33,618 nucleotides of DNA. Origin: UBA6080 sp964607515 (GTDB lineage: Bacteria; Fermentibacterota; Fermentibacteria; Fermentibacterales; JCC-6). The stretch is taken from NCBI GenBank assembly GCA_964607515.1, contig CAZSKU010000028.1, forward strand, positions 1-33,618, written 5' to 3'. The position numbers were made by a program, and so were the translations under genes. Below, piece after piece: positions 1 through 9,700 of this stretch. The notes below the pieces were generated by a model. It searched no databases and was not told the DNA's origin. It saw only the letters and a program-made list of their open reading frames with translations. The first letter of the stretch is position 1; every line of letters begins with the position of its first letter.

Positions 1-1379
1 GGCACCCCGATGTACTCCGCCTGCTGTGGCGACATGGTGGTGAGCTTTACCCCGAGCCTTCCCAGGTGAAGTCTCGCCACCTCCTCGTCCAGCTTCTTCG
101 GCAGTGTGTACACCCCGATTCCGGGCCTGCCTGCGGCCAGGGCGAGCTGCGCCAGGCACTGGTTGGTGAAACTGCTGCTCATGACGAAACTGGGGTGCCC
201 CGTGGCGCACCCGAGGTTCACCAGGCGGCCCTCCGCGAGGAGGTATATGCAGTGGCCCCCGGGGAAGGAGTAGCGGTGTACCTGGGGTTTTATCTGCTCC
301 TTGCGGATTCCCGGGAAGGCTTCCAGCCGTTCCACTTGAATCTCGTTGTCGAAATGGCCGATGTTGCAGACTATGGACTGGTCCTTCATCCGCGCCATGT
401 GCTCCGCGGTGATAACGTCCCGGTTCCCGGTGGCGGTCACGAAGATGTCCGCTTCCTTCAGGGCTTCTTCCACGGTGGTTACCTGGTATCCCTCCATGGC
501 CGCCTGCAGAGCGCAGATCGGGTCTATCTCCGTCACCAGCACCCGGGCGCCGAAGCCCCTCATGCTCTGACAGCACCCCTTGCCCACGTCCCCGTAGCCG
601 CACACCAGAACCGTCTTGCCGGCCACCATCACGTCCGTGGCCCTCTTGATGCCGTCCGCCAGGGACTCCCTGCAGCCGTAAAGGTTGTCGAACTTGCTCT
701 TTGTCACCGAGTCGTTCACGTTGTAGGCAGGGAAGAGGAGTTCCCCGTCCTTCAGCATCCGGTAGAGCCGGTGCACTCCGGTGGTGGTTTCCTCGCTGAC
801 CCCTATGATGCCCCGGGAGACCCCTGTCCAGAAGTCGGGTGCTTCCTGCATTCCCCGAATCAGGTTCTCCTTCAGGCGCCGCAGGTCTTCCGGGCCCTCC
901 CCTATCTCCGGCAGCCTGCCGGTCTCCCTAAGCACCTTCTCCAGGGCAACCCCGAGATGAACCATCAGGGTGGCGTCACCGCCGTCGTCCACTATCAGCT
1001 GGGGGCCCAGGCGGTCCGGAAAGGTCAGAGCCTTCCGGGTGCACCACCAGTACTCCTCCAGAGATTCGCCCTTCCAGGCGAACACGGGAACCCCCGCTTC
1101 CGCCATGGCTGCGGCGGCATGGTCCTGGGTGCTGAAAATGTTGCAGCTGGCCCAGCGGACCAGGGCTCCTAGCTCCCTGAGCGTCTCGATGAGAACCGCC
1201 GTCTGGACGGTCATGTGCAGGGAGCCAGACACCCTGAGCCCCTCCAGGGGTCTTTCAGGCCCGTACTTCCTCCTGACCGCCATGAGGCCGGGCATCTCGT
1301 GCTCCGCGATGGCTATCTCCCGGCGTCCGAAATCCGCCAGGGCGATGTCCGCCACCCGGTAGTCAATATCAGAACGCAT
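1..1379 (-). CDS. ahcY: Adenosylhomocysteinase (S-adenosylhomocysteine hydrolase), 3' end cut by window
   Basis: This enzyme hydrolyses S-adenosylhomocysteine to adenosine and homocysteine, clearing the product inhibitor of SAM-dependent methyltransferases. It is cytosolic and NAD-dependent. About 459 residues are visible, starting MRSDIDYRVADIALADFG. The family signature SLHMTVQTAVLIETL lies near residues 50-65 and the NAD-binding glycine motif GYGDVGKG at 261-268. The sequence runs to SPQQAEYIGVP at base 1, so only the short C-terminal tail (usually about 8-10 residues) is missing. The ATG at 1379 has an AGGAGA ribosome site just upstream. It overlaps the TGA of the regulator-methyltransferase gene by 11 bp, so the two are almost certainly co-transcribed and translationally coupled. 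No catalytic motif looks damaged. The family call is very safe. Confidence 0.97.
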   Translation of the reverse strand, partial: MRSDIDYRVADIALADFGRREIAIAEHEMPGLMAVRRKYGPERPLEGLRVSGSLHMTVQTAVLIETLRELGALVRWASCNIFSTQDHAAAAMAEAGVPVFAWKGESLEEYWWCTRKALTFPDRLGPQLIVDDGGDATLMVHLGVALEKVLRETGRLPEIGEGPEDLRRLKENLIRGMQEAPDFWTGVSRGIIGVSEETTTGVHRLYRMLKDGELLFPAYNVNDSVTKSKFDNLYGCRESLADGIKRATDVMVAGKTVLVCGYGDVGKGCCQSMRGFGARVLVTEIDPICALQAAMEGYQVTTVEEALKEADIFVTATGNRDVITAEHMARMKDQSIVCNIGHFDNEIQVERLEAFPGIRKEQIKPQVHRYSFPGGHCIYLLAEGRLVNLGCATGHPSFVMSSSFTNQCLAQLALAAGRPGIGVYTLPKKLDEEVARLHLGRLGVKLTTMSPQQAEYIGV

Positions 1380-2292
1380 GGTTCTCTCCTTTCCTGAAAA
1401 CCGATATCATCATTGAGCTGTCCTGCATTTTCACTCCGTCCTCCGGAGAAAGACCCGCCGGAAGACACCAGGTAGTGAGTTCTTCCCGGGTGAACCCGGG
1501 CCAGAGGTCGCCGTGACTGTGTCGGAAGGAGTCCGTGGACGGGCCGGTGAACTCCACCACCACCAGAACCCCTTCCGGGGACAACACCCGTCCCGCCTCC
1601 ATCATGGCCTCCCGGGGGTTGCCCGCATGGTGGAGCATGAAGTGCATCAGCACAGCATCCACCGAGCCGTCGCCCAGGGGAAGGTGTTCCGCCTCCCCGA
1701 GCCTTGTCTCCACCCGGGAAGCGAGCCCCAGGGAGAAAGCGGCGGCGGCGGCCTCCGACAGCATTTCCGGGGAGTTGTCCACCCCCACAACCCGCCGGGC
1801 GATCCGACAGAGAAAGGGTATCATGTGCCCGGCTCCAATGCCAACCTCGAGAAGGACCTTCGGGGCGCCCAATGCCGAGGCGAGCCTTTCCATGTAGGTA
1901 TCCGGGGGCGGCAGGGTCTCCCTCACCTTCGCCCACCGGTCGCCCAGGGCGGCGAAGAACTCCCGGGATCTGCTGCGTCTTTCCCTGTACAGTGCCGAGA
2001 GCCGGCGGAAATCCGCCTCCGAGGCGGTCACCGCCCCCCGGCGGGCGGCGATGACCCCGATTATGTCCGCCACCGTCGGATCACCCCGGTCTATTCCGTA
2101 GAACACCCATCCCCTTTCGCCCCGGCGGTAGACCACGCCCGCCTCGCTGAGCTTCTTCAGATGGTGGCTCACATTGGACTGGGAAAGACCCAGCACCGAG
2201 GTAATCTCTCCGACGGAGAGAGGCCCCCTCTCCAGGATCAGCGCTATTCTGAGCCTGTTTCCGTCTCCCAGGGCCTTGAAGATTCTCTCCAT
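1369..2292 (-). CDS. ArsR-family regulator fused to SAM-dependent methyltransferase domain (SahR-like)
   Basis: A 307-aa two-domain protein. Residues 1-75 form an ArsR-type winged helix (FKALGDGNRLRIALIL, recognition helix SQSNVSHHLKKL at 38-49). Residues 105-300 form a class I methyltransferase fold with SAM/SAH motif I EVGIGAG at 149-155. ArsR-methyltransferase fusions are known, and ArsR-type SahR regulators control SAM-cycle genes and respond to S-adenosylhomocysteine in Proteobacteria. Its position directly upstream of and overlapping ahcY makes an SAH-sensing role the best inference: the methyltransferase-like domain may bind SAM or SAH as ligand rather than methylate anything. The start MERIFKALGD matches the usual ArsR N-terminus, and a 20-bp palindrome lies just upstream inside the promoter. 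Whether the methyltransferase domain is catalytic cannot be told from sequence. Confidence 0.88.
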   Translation of the reverse strand: MERIFKALGDGNRLRIALILERGPLSVGEITSVLGLSQSNVSHHLKKLSEAGVVYRRGERGWVFYGIDRGDPTVADIIGVIAARRGAVTASEADFRRLSALYRERRSRSREFFAALGDRWAKVRETLPPPDTYMERLASALGAPKVLLEVGIGAGHMIPFLCRIARRVVGVDNSPEMLSEAAAAAFSLGLASRVETRLGEAEHLPLGDGSVDAVLMHFMLHHAGNPREAMMEAGRVLSPEGVLVVVEFTGPSTDSFRHSHGDLWPGFTREELTTWCLPAGLSPEDGVKMQDSSMMISVFRKGENHAF

Positions 2293-2298
2293 GTTATG

Positions 2299-2327
2299 AG
2301 CATATCAACATATGTTCATATAGTCAA
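2299..2327 (-). promoter_or_regulatory. Promoter of the regulator-ahcY operon with embedded palindromic operator
   Basis: On the minus strand there is TTGACT (2327-2322), a 17-bp spacer, then TATGCT (2304-2299). The spacer is filled by an imperfect 20-bp palindrome at 2302-2321 with core AACATATGTT, outer arms ATAT, and one mismatched pair. Occupancy would block RNA polymerase, so autorepression by the ArsR-type product is likely. The predicted transcription start (about 2293-2292) falls on the ATG at 2292, and no Shine-Dalgarno is seen, so the mRNA may be leaderless. Confidence 0.72.
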
Positions 2328-2341
2328 GGCCCTTTCCGGGC

Positions 2342-2370
2342 ATGACACTCCCCTTCCCATCTGCTACATT
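2342..2370 (+). promoter_or_regulatory. Putative sigma-70-type promoter for the ATPase/TPR gene
   Basis: ATGACA (2342-2347), 17-bp spacer, TACATT (2365-2370). A strong purine-rich ribosome site (AAGGGGGGGAG, 2384-2394) follows, 4 bp before the ATG at 2399. It is divergent from the regulator-ahcY promoter, about 15 bp away, so the palindrome at 2302-2321 could influence both. Confidence 0.45.
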
Positions 2371-2398
2371 AACATGGTGTTCCAAGGGGGGGAGCGAG

Positions 2399-5300
2399 AT
2401 GAACGTATCCCGGGATTCATCCCAGGAAATCTCAATTAACACAGGTGTTCGAAAAGTCGCTTACCTTTCATTCCGAGCCTCGGGGCTGGAAGGTCTGTCC
2501 CGGATCCTCGACCCATCGGTGGTTCTGTGTTTTCAGAACTCCCTGTTCGACGAACTCAGATCGGTTCTGGAGACAGCCGGAGGCCTTGCATCGGCCACGG
2601 ACGGCCCGGGACTGACAGCTGTTTTCGGCCCCGGCGGGGTGCCGGGAAGCCATTGCCTCGCGGCGGTGGATGGCGCGGTGCAGCTTATGGACCGGTTCAG
2701 GAACCTCACTCTGGAGTTGAGGGAGAAGGGGCTCGATCTTCACGGCGGAGCCGGGATTTCCTGGGGACGGCCGGGGTCCTCAACCGCCTCCATGGCGGAG
2801 GCTCTGGAAAGACTATCCGATCCGGACGGCATCCTGGTCACGCCTGAGGTGGCGGCCATGTCAGGATGCCGGTGGACATGGGAAGAGGTTACCCTGCCCG
2901 CCTCCGAGGTGAAGGCGCTGCGCCGGGTGAGCAGGAGGGAGAGCGCCTGGTTTCCTTTCTTCACCCCGGATCATCCCGCTTACCGGGATATGATGGAAGC
3001 ATGGGAACTCTTTCTGAAGGATGGTTGCGGGGCTTCCGGGGGTGTGGCGCTGATAGGAGAACCGGGGCTGGGCAAGAACGGCCTGGCGGAGGGGTACGCG
3101 TCGCTCATAGCCCGCGGAGAGGAGCGGGTGGTGGTTTGCAGCGGCTTCGGACCCGCCGGAACGCCCCCCATGGGGATGTGGTACGTGATAGGCGGACGCC
3201 AGGCCAGACCCGGTGGAGACCATCTCCCCCCCTGGCTGGGTTCCGCCCTGAAGGAACTTGCGGGAACCCGTCGAAGAGCCGTGGTTCTGGTCCGGGACGT
3301 ACACTGTGCGGACGAATCTTCGCTGCGGGTGCTGTCCCGGTTGATCGTGATGCCCCCGGACGGCCTGTCCCTGTTCTTCATCCTGGTGGGGGAACACCTG
3401 CCGGAGCAGCTTCCGTCGAAACGTCTTCTGGTGGTTACACCGGAGCCTCTCAGCAGGGCGGCCATCACCTCCCTTCTCAGGGAGAGCCTTCCGGGCCGCA
3501 GGCAGGCAGGGCTGCTGGAAACCCTGGCGTACTCCCTGCACAAATCCACCATGGGCTATCCGCTGTTCGTCCAGCAGACCCTGCTCTATCTCCTGTCCTC
3601 GGGACGGCTGGCCAGGTCCGTGAGCGGTGAATGGGCCCTCGAGGAACCCCTGCCCGGGCTGCCCCCTTCGGTGGAAGCGGTGCTCCATGCCAGAATCGAC
3701 GCCCTTCCCGGGGAACTCCGGCTGGGGTTGCTCCTGGCGGGGCTTCTGGGAAGGAGTTTTTCCCGGAACCTCTTCCTGCACGTCCACGAATCCTTCTCCG
3801 GGCCCGACGGCGATTCGGTCCTCCAGGGCCTCGCGGAGGCCGGATTCCTGTCGTTCCACGGCCCGCTGTGCCACTTCCGGGGAAGCCTTCTGGCGGAGGC
3901 CGCCGCGGGACTGCTCTCGGAGAGCGACGCCCGGGCGATGCACGGAATCGCCGGGGACTACCTGTCCAGGGGGCGGAATCCAGGGCCTGACGAAACCCTT
4001 GCTCTGGAAACTGCGGGACATCTGGCCGGGGCGGGCCGCTACGAAGAGGCCATGCCCTGGGCTCTGACGGCCCTGGACCAGATGGTGGCAGCGGCCAACT
4101 GCACTGAAGGTCTCCGGCTTCTGGCAATGCTGCAGACATGGCCGAAGGAAACGAAGGACACTGGATCGGAGCGCCGGATAAACATGGCCGCCTTCGATAT
4201 CCACTCTATGCGGGGGGACTTCCGGGAAGCCCTGGATCTCTACGATGTCCTGGCGCCGGGGGCCGGATCGGCGGAACTGGCAAGGCTGGATCTCGCAAAA
4301 GCCAGGATTCACGCTGAGAAGGGGCAGACCCTGGAGGCGGTGGCTCTTCTGGAGAGGATTCTTTCGGAGTACGGGGTAGACGGCCCCATGAGGGCTTCGG
4401 TGCTCTGCAGGCTCAGCAAGCTCTTCGCCAATCTGGGCAACATGGCAAGGTCCCGGGAGTACCAGGATCTGGCTCTGAAGATGGTGGACCGGGACCCCGG
4501 CCTGATGGAGTGCATTCTGGGCAACCTGGCCATGACCAGGCTTCTGTCGGGGGATTCGGAAAAGGCCGAGGAGCTGTGCCGCAGGGCCCTGGAAACCAAC
4601 CGCTACGGAGGGAACCTGAAGCACAAGGCTCAACTGCTGGGGGCTCTGTCCATCATATGCATGCGCACCTGCCGGGAGCGGGAGGGCATGGAACTCTCCT
4701 CCGCGGCGGCGGAGATTCACCGCCGGAGCGGCAACCTTCAGGGACTCTGCGGCGTGCTTGGTAACACCGGCACAATGCTGGCAAGAAGCGGCAGGCTGGA
4801 GCCTGCGCTGGAAGCCCTGAGCGAGGCCCTGGACATGGCCAGAAAGATAGGAAACGCCGATATGACGGCGAACTACAGCGCCAGCATGGGCAACATATTC
4901 AGCATCATGAACAGGTTCGAGGAGAGCGAGGCCTGTTTTCGGGAGTCCCTGGCGGTCTCGGAGGGTTCGGGCAACTCGCGGATGATCGCCTCGGCTCTGA
5001 CTGGGCTGGGCACACTTAACCAGAAAACGGGAGCGCTGGACCAGGCTGAGACATTCTTCCAAAGGGCTTCCCGGATGAACCAGAGGGCGGGAAACCTGGC
5101 AGGCCAGGCCCAGGCGCTGGTGGGTATTGCTGAGGTCAGCCTGTTGAGGGGAATCCCGGAGAATTCACTCAAACCCGTGGACGACGCCGGCAAACTGGCC
5201 GCCGCGGGAGGAGACCTTCAGGCGTCCATAGACATACGTTTCCTGCGCTCCCGAGTTCTTCTGGCGCTGGGTCGCCCGGAGGAGGCCCTGGAGGTGTACC

Positions 5301-5422
5301 GTGACGCATGCCTGGAGGCCGACCAGCGCGGAATCACCATCTCGGGGATTCAGACCCGGAAGATCCTGGAGGACGAACTCCGGGAGAGGGGAATTCAGAT
5401 CTCCACCAGCGCCGAGAGGTAG
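2399..5422 (+). CDS. Large regulator-like protein: degenerate nucleotide cyclase domain, P-loop ATPase, TPR repeats
   Basis: A 1007-aa cytosolic protein with no signal peptide. The ATG at 2399 is chosen over one 57 bp upstream because it follows a strong ribosome site. Residues ~15-180 resemble the class III cyclase-like domain that heads many predicted ATPase/TPR proteins (ending GILVTPEVAAM, like the usual GEILVS segment). The metal-binding aspartates expected early in a working cyclase are not recognisable, so this domain is probably inactive. The P-loop at 220-227 reads GEPGLGKN, with Asn where Ser/Thr is normal. The Walker B-like segment VVLVRDVHCAD at 295-305 corresponds to the family's ED-x-HWAD. 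From ~520 to the C-terminus there are helical TPR-type repeats. Such proteins are usually signalling or transcriptional scaffolds; substrate and partners are unknown. Its 3' end overlaps the convergent Omp85 gene by 28 bp. Confidence 0.72.
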   Translation: MNVSRDSSQEISINTGVRKVAYLSFRASGLEGLSRILDPSVVLCFQNSLFDELRSVLETAGGLASATDGPGLTAVFGPGGVPGSHCLAAVDGAVQLMDRFRNLTLELREKGLDLHGGAGISWGRPGSSTASMAEALERLSDPDGILVTPEVAAMSGCRWTWEEVTLPASEVKALRRVSRRESAWFPFFTPDHPAYRDMMEAWELFLKDGCGASGGVALIGEPGLGKNGLAEGYASLIARGEERVVVCSGFGPAGTPPMGMWYVIGGRQARPGGDHLPPWLGSALKELAGTRRRAVVLVRDVHCADESSLRVLSRLIVMPPDGLSLFFILVGEHLPEQLPSKRLLVVTPEPLSRAAITSLLRESLPGRRQAGLLETLAYSLHKSTMGYPLFVQQTLLYLLSSGRLARSVSGEWALEEPLPGLPPSVEAVLHARIDALPGELRLGLLLAGLLGRSFSRNLFLHVHESFSGPDGDSVLQGLAEAGFLSFHGPLCHFRGSLLAEAAAGLLSESDARAMHGIAGDYLSRGRNPGPDETLALETAGHLAGAGRYEEAMPWALTALDQMVAAANCTEGLRLLAMLQTWPKETKDTGSERRINMAAFDIHSMRGDFREALDLYDVLAPGAGSAELARLDLAKARIHAEKGQTLEAVALLERILSEYGVDGPMRASVLCRLSKLFANLGNMARSREYQDLALKMVDRDPGLMECILGNLAMTRLLSGDSEKAEELCRRALETNRYGGNLKHKAQLLGALSIICMRTCREREGMELSSAAAEIHRRSGNLQGLCGVLGNTGTMLARSGRLEPALEALSEALDMARKIGNADMTANYSASMGNIFSIMNRFEESEACFRESLAVSEGSGNSRMIASALTGLGTLNQKTGALDQAETFFQRASRMNQRAGNLAGQAQALVGIAEVSLLRGIPENSLKPVDDAGKLAAAGGDLQASIDIRFLRSRVLLALGRPEEALEVYRDACLEADQRGITISGIQTRKILEDELRERGIQISTSAER

Positions 5423-6765
5423 AATCTGGCGTCTCCAGGCCCCCGATCCAGGGGGAACCCGGCCCCGGCGTCATACCGGAGCCTTCCTGCGGTTCCCCTG
5501 ATTCCGCCCCCGGCGGAGGCCGGCCTTTCGATCCCGGTTTCCGTTCTGATGATTCCCAGATCGGAAAACACGTAGAGCCGGGTGGCGGTCTCCCCCAGGG
5601 AGATCTCAGGGGATGCGATTCCCCATTCCCCGGCCCGGTACGCGTCATCTGAGTAACCCCTGAGGGTTCCATAGCCGCCCAGGCGCCATAGAGCCGAAGA
5701 AAGCCACTCCCCCCGGATGACTCCTCCGGCCATGACCCCGAGACCGAACCCCAGGGCTCCGCGGTAATCCGCCAGGGAAGCGGATCCCTCGCAGGTGGCC
5801 ATGAACCAGGTGGAATCGGAATCGGCGCCCGAGGCGTTTCCCGCGGTGGTGGAGACGGAACCTTGAAAACCCCTTGCGCCCTGGGGCGAGTTCCTGGTCA
5901 GATCCCAGTCCAGCCCAGCGGCGGCGTAATCGTAACGCTGCCTGACGCCTCCCGCGGGCCAGCCCGACCACGAACCCCCGCCTCCGGAAACCTCCAGACT
6001 GCCGAGTTCGTAGAATACCCTGGTTTCCCATCTTCGGTTCACGCTGCCTGAGTCGGGTATCTCCTGGTTCAGGTACAACGAGAACCCCGCGGGACTTCCC
6101 AGAATCCATGGCTCCCGGTAGAGGAAGGAACCGTCCACCCCCCATTCCGTGGCGTCCGCCGCAAGTTCCAGCCTCCTGCCACCTCCGAACACGTTGCACA
6201 GCACCAGTTCACCGCCGCCCAGGACCCCTGAGACTTCATTGTACGACATGCCCCCGGCGAACCAGCCCAGGGGCGCCTCCACAACCGGCATGTACACCAC
6301 CAGGTTGCCCATGGGCCCCAGGTAAAGCTCCGGGGGGCCCGCATCCTGGACGATGTCCATCCTGTTCAGCGCATCCACCCACCGGGAGACCGCCTCGGGG
6401 TCATAGGGATCGCCTTCCCTCATGGCCAGCCTTCTCAGGAGCAGGCCCGGTCTGGTGCGCAGATCCGCGGGGAACCTTACTCCCTCCAGGGTCGCCCGCC
6501 TTCCGGGAACAAGGTTCACTGTCAGTGAGTCTTCCGCGGTGAAGTACATCCCCGCGGAGCCGAACGGGTAGCCCTGGTAAAGGTACCAGAGGAGGATTTC
6601 CCCGGCCATCCCCGCCAGGGCAGAATCCGATGGGGCCACCGTCTCGCCCGGGGGAGGAAGGGGCGGCGCTCCGGTGAAGGTTACGGAAACCTCTCCCAGA
6701 AGCGCCAGGCAGAAAAGCGGAATCAGAACGTCACCGTCCCCTCCAGCCCCCCGGTGCGGGTCCAT
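5395..6765 (-). CDS. Omp85/BamA-superfamily outer-membrane protein (POTRA plus beta-barrel)
   Basis: The last gene of the envelope operon. A hydrophobic leader (LIPLFCLALLGEVSVTF) is followed by a POTRA-like region with TLEGVRFPADLRTRPGLLL and LREGDPYDPEAV-type spacing, here MREGDPYDPEAVSRWVDAL. A beta-rich barrel follows, carrying the Omp85 signature GGYGTLRGYSDDAYRAGEWG near residue 365. The length (443-456 aa) is short for BamA and fits a member with one or two POTRA domains (TamA/two-partner/assembly-factor type). The start is uncertain. ATG at 6765 overlaps the upstream gene by 43 bp and adds a polar MDPHRGAGGDGD stretch. A CTG at 6726 overlapping the upstream TGA (CTGA) would give a normal leader and matches the TTGA coupling of the preceding gene. 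Probable role: inserting or translocating proteins across the outer membrane, perhaps for products of this operon. Confidence 0.82.
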   Translation of the reverse strand: MDPHRGAGGDGDVLIPLFCLALLGEVSVTFTGAPPLPPPGETVAPSDSALAGMAGEILLWYLYQGYPFGSAGMYFTAEDSLTVNLVPGRRATLEGVRFPADLRTRPGLLLRRLAMREGDPYDPEAVSRWVDALNRMDIVQDAGPPELYLGPMGNLVVYMPVVEAPLGWFAGGMSYNEVSGVLGGGELVLCNVFGGGRRLELAADATEWGVDGSFLYREPWILGSPAGFSLYLNQEIPDSGSVNRRWETRVFYELGSLEVSGGGGSWSGWPAGGVRQRYDYAAAGLDWDLTRNSPQGARGFQGSVSTTAGNASGADSDSTWFMATCEGSASLADYRGALGFGLGVMAGGVIRGEWLSSALWRLGGYGTLRGYSDDAYRAGEWGIASPEISLGETATRLYVFSDLGIIRTETGIERPASAGGGIRGTAGRLRYDAGAGFPLDRGPGDARFYLSALVEI

Positions 6766-9700
6766 TCTCCACCCGCGGGCCTTCTGCCCCGGAAGAAAAG
6801 GTTCAATCGGAACCACCTTCCCAGGTTCTTGCCCGCGTTGAGACTCCCTTCCAGAGTGTAGCCCCGGCCCGCCCCGTCGAAGAACCACGATGGCAGGTCG
6901 CCCTCGCCGTCTATTCTGGACACGGCGTAGCCGGCGCTCACCGACCAGCCCCGGGTGTTCAGGGAGAGGTGCGGACGAAGGCCGTAGGATGTGACGTCCA
7001 GGGGGTAGTTCCTTTCCCTGCGGTTTTCGGCGAAGATCTCCAGCCCCCCCGTAAAACCAGGGGATGGTATGTACCTTGGATCCACGGAGATCCTGGTTCC
7101 GATGATTCTCCTGGGGCCGTAGAGGTTCTGCTCCTTTAAAAACAGCCTTCCCGAAAGCTCCAGCTCCAGCACCGGGGCCGGTCTCAGAAGCGGGGTCAGA
7201 CCCGCCGAGCGCTCCCTGCTGCTCCGAAGCCCGGATCCGCTGAGGTTCTCCCGCAGTTCAGTCGAGAAAAGCCTCAGGGTAAGTCTTCTCAGGACCCCCT
7301 CCTCCCACGAGAGCCAGGGAGTCCCGGTCAATGTCCACTCCCCGGGGCTCCCGGCGTCAAAGGCCCCCGCCAGGAGGAAGGTCTTCCATCGGTCTTCCGG
7401 ATCCTGGGCGGCCAGGGTCACCGAGGCGTCCATCCCGCCGCCTTCCAGCCGCAACGACCCGGCGGACTTGAGCCGGCTCTCCAGAACCTTCTCCTCGCCT
7501 TCGCCCGACTGGAAGGATCGAAGGTACTCCCCTCCGGGATCGGGGTAGTACTCGCCGGTCTCCGGGTCATAGCTGTAGTCGCCGTTTCCCTCCCCAACCC
7601 ACGTGTATATCACCTCCACGGATTTCCCGAGATAACCGCCGGCGGTGTAGTTGGCGTTGGCCCACCATCCGGAGCCGTTCAGAAAAACCTCTCCCAGAAT
7701 GGCGTCCGCCCGGCTCTGCCCACCCCCGGCGAACCAGCTGGTGGAATGATTGTAGCTGTATCCCGCGGACCAGCCCGCACCGGCGCCGTCGCCGGAGAAC
7801 CCCGCCCTGGCAACCCGGTCCGGAAGCCCTTCTCCGCCCCTTCGGTCCAGAACGCCCCCGGTGTAGACCCTGAGGTTCCAGGGCCCCAGTCCCGTCAGGG
7901 TGCCTATCTCCCCACGGTGCATGAAGCCGTCCAGGCTGTCCGCCCAGGACTCCCGGAAGGACTCAAGGTCGAGGAACGGCGTAAAAACACCAGCTCTGTA
8001 CTCCAGGGAGGAACCGCCGGACAGCCTGTTACCGTCAGCCAGCTCCGGGGCGCCCGTCCGGCGCCCGGCGCCGGCGGTCAGCTTCAGGGTCCACGGACCG
8101 GGGTTCATCTCGGAACGGGCCCGGGCGTTCTCCACCGAACCGCCGCTCTCCAGGTAGCGCTTTCCGAAGGTCAGCGCCGCCCTTTCCGACTCGAGTCCAG
8201 TCTCCCCGTAGGAATCGTTCCCGGAGTAACCCGGGGGCAGAAGCCACCGGGAAAGGGTGCTGTCGGGATCCGACTCGTCGGGGAAGGTGAATCCTTCAGA
8301 CACCAAACGGCCCCTGGCGAAAACCACTGGACCCGACTCCCAGGGTTCCAGGGCGGCTCCGGAGGAGAAATAGGTTCCTTCCCGGGTGGTCTGGTCCGGG
8401 TTGAACAGGTTGCCCCGGCGCCGGGACAGGTAACCCGAGACCTGCCCGGAGAAGGTTCCCGTCCGGCCGCTCAGGGTGGCCCCCCCGAGCTCCCTCATGG
8501 CGGGGATGTCGATGTACTTCCGGGGGAGATGGGTTCCCCGGCCCTCCCCGGCCCAGAGGAATCCCCCGATCACCGAATCGTATACGTAGTCGCCCTCCAG
8601 GGGAGCGGGAGGTCGCTGGAAGGTAACTGTCCAGTCTCCGCCGCCGGGGCCCTCGAACACGAATCGTCCCAGGCTGTCGAGACTGTAGGATCCCTCCCCT
8701 TCCCCGACGTATGAGGCTCCGTCCAGCCAGGCGTCGCCGGGATTCTCACCCGCGTTCCTCAGCACCTCCTCCGCCTCGGGGCTCATGACGAATCCCAGGG
8801 GAGACCCGGTGTCGTCCCCCTCCCGGAAAAACCTGGAGAGCACCGTCAGCCAGCCGCCCCGGGCCAGAACCTCCCCTGAGGCCATCCCCCGGCGGAATCC
8901 GTCTCCCTCGCGGTAGCACGACACCTCCACCCTCTGGTCGCGCCGGATGAGCCGGGCCGGGGAAAAAGTAAGGCTGCCCGCGGGGTAGTCCACGGTGTAG
9001 TCCGCCCCGCTTCCCCTCTGCATCAGGACACCGTCCAGGTAGACCCTCTCGCTTCCCGGAGCGACCCCGGAGGGTGCGAAGGAGTAAGGTCCCTGGACCC
9101 CCTCCTGGGTGAGAAAGACCGAATTGTACCTTCTGGCGCCGGTGACCCCGTAGCCTCCCCCGAGGGAGAGCCATTCCCCGGGGTCCAGGGTGCCCGCAGC
9201 CCCGCTGACGCTCCTGCGGTAACTCACCGGGGACAACGGCCCGCCGGACACCTCCCTTTCCATGTCACCCAGTTCAGCGCTCCAGCTCTCCCCTTCCACC
9301 AGCAGGTTGACCCGGTCCAGTTCCGACAGGGCTTCCGACGAGGCGGAGCCCAGGGGAAGGCTCTCGTCGGTTATGGCTCCGCTCACCCTCACCCCCGGGG
9401 AGAGCATGCCGTCCAGGGAGATTCTGGTGCCCTGCACCAGCCCTCCGTCGGTACCCAGGGACACCCCCAGCCTTTTGACCCCGCTGATGTAAAGACCCTC
9501 GCCGGCGGGGGAGGGGATGTAGGAAGAACCGGCCCCCATGGGAATCCTGGCCAGGGGCTCCAGCCGCAGCCTGGCTGTGTGGGGGAAATTCAGGGGAAGG
9601 GTGTCGAACACCAGGGTCACCTGAACTCCAGCAGGAGGGGAAGGCTCCACCCGGAGCCCAACGAGCGCGCCGCTGGCGGAATTGAAGGCGTTCAGGGTGT

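Noticed and set aside
66..1172. Plus-strand 368-aa reading frame
   Set aside because: It lies opposite ahcY, whose conserved motifs are unambiguous; the frame is a GC-rich shadow.
2293..2398. SAH or SAM riboswitch before ahcY
   Set aside because: The transcript appears to start at the regulator ATG, leaving no leader for a riboswitch; control by the palindrome and ArsR protein explains the region better.
2861..5062. Minus-strand 733-aa reading frame
   Set aside because: Shadow of the ATPase/TPR gene; composition is His/Pro/Gln/Arg-rich without recognisable domains.
7746..8714. Plus-strand 322-aa reading frame
   Set aside because: Opposite the giant envelope protein; no motif and low-complexity composition.
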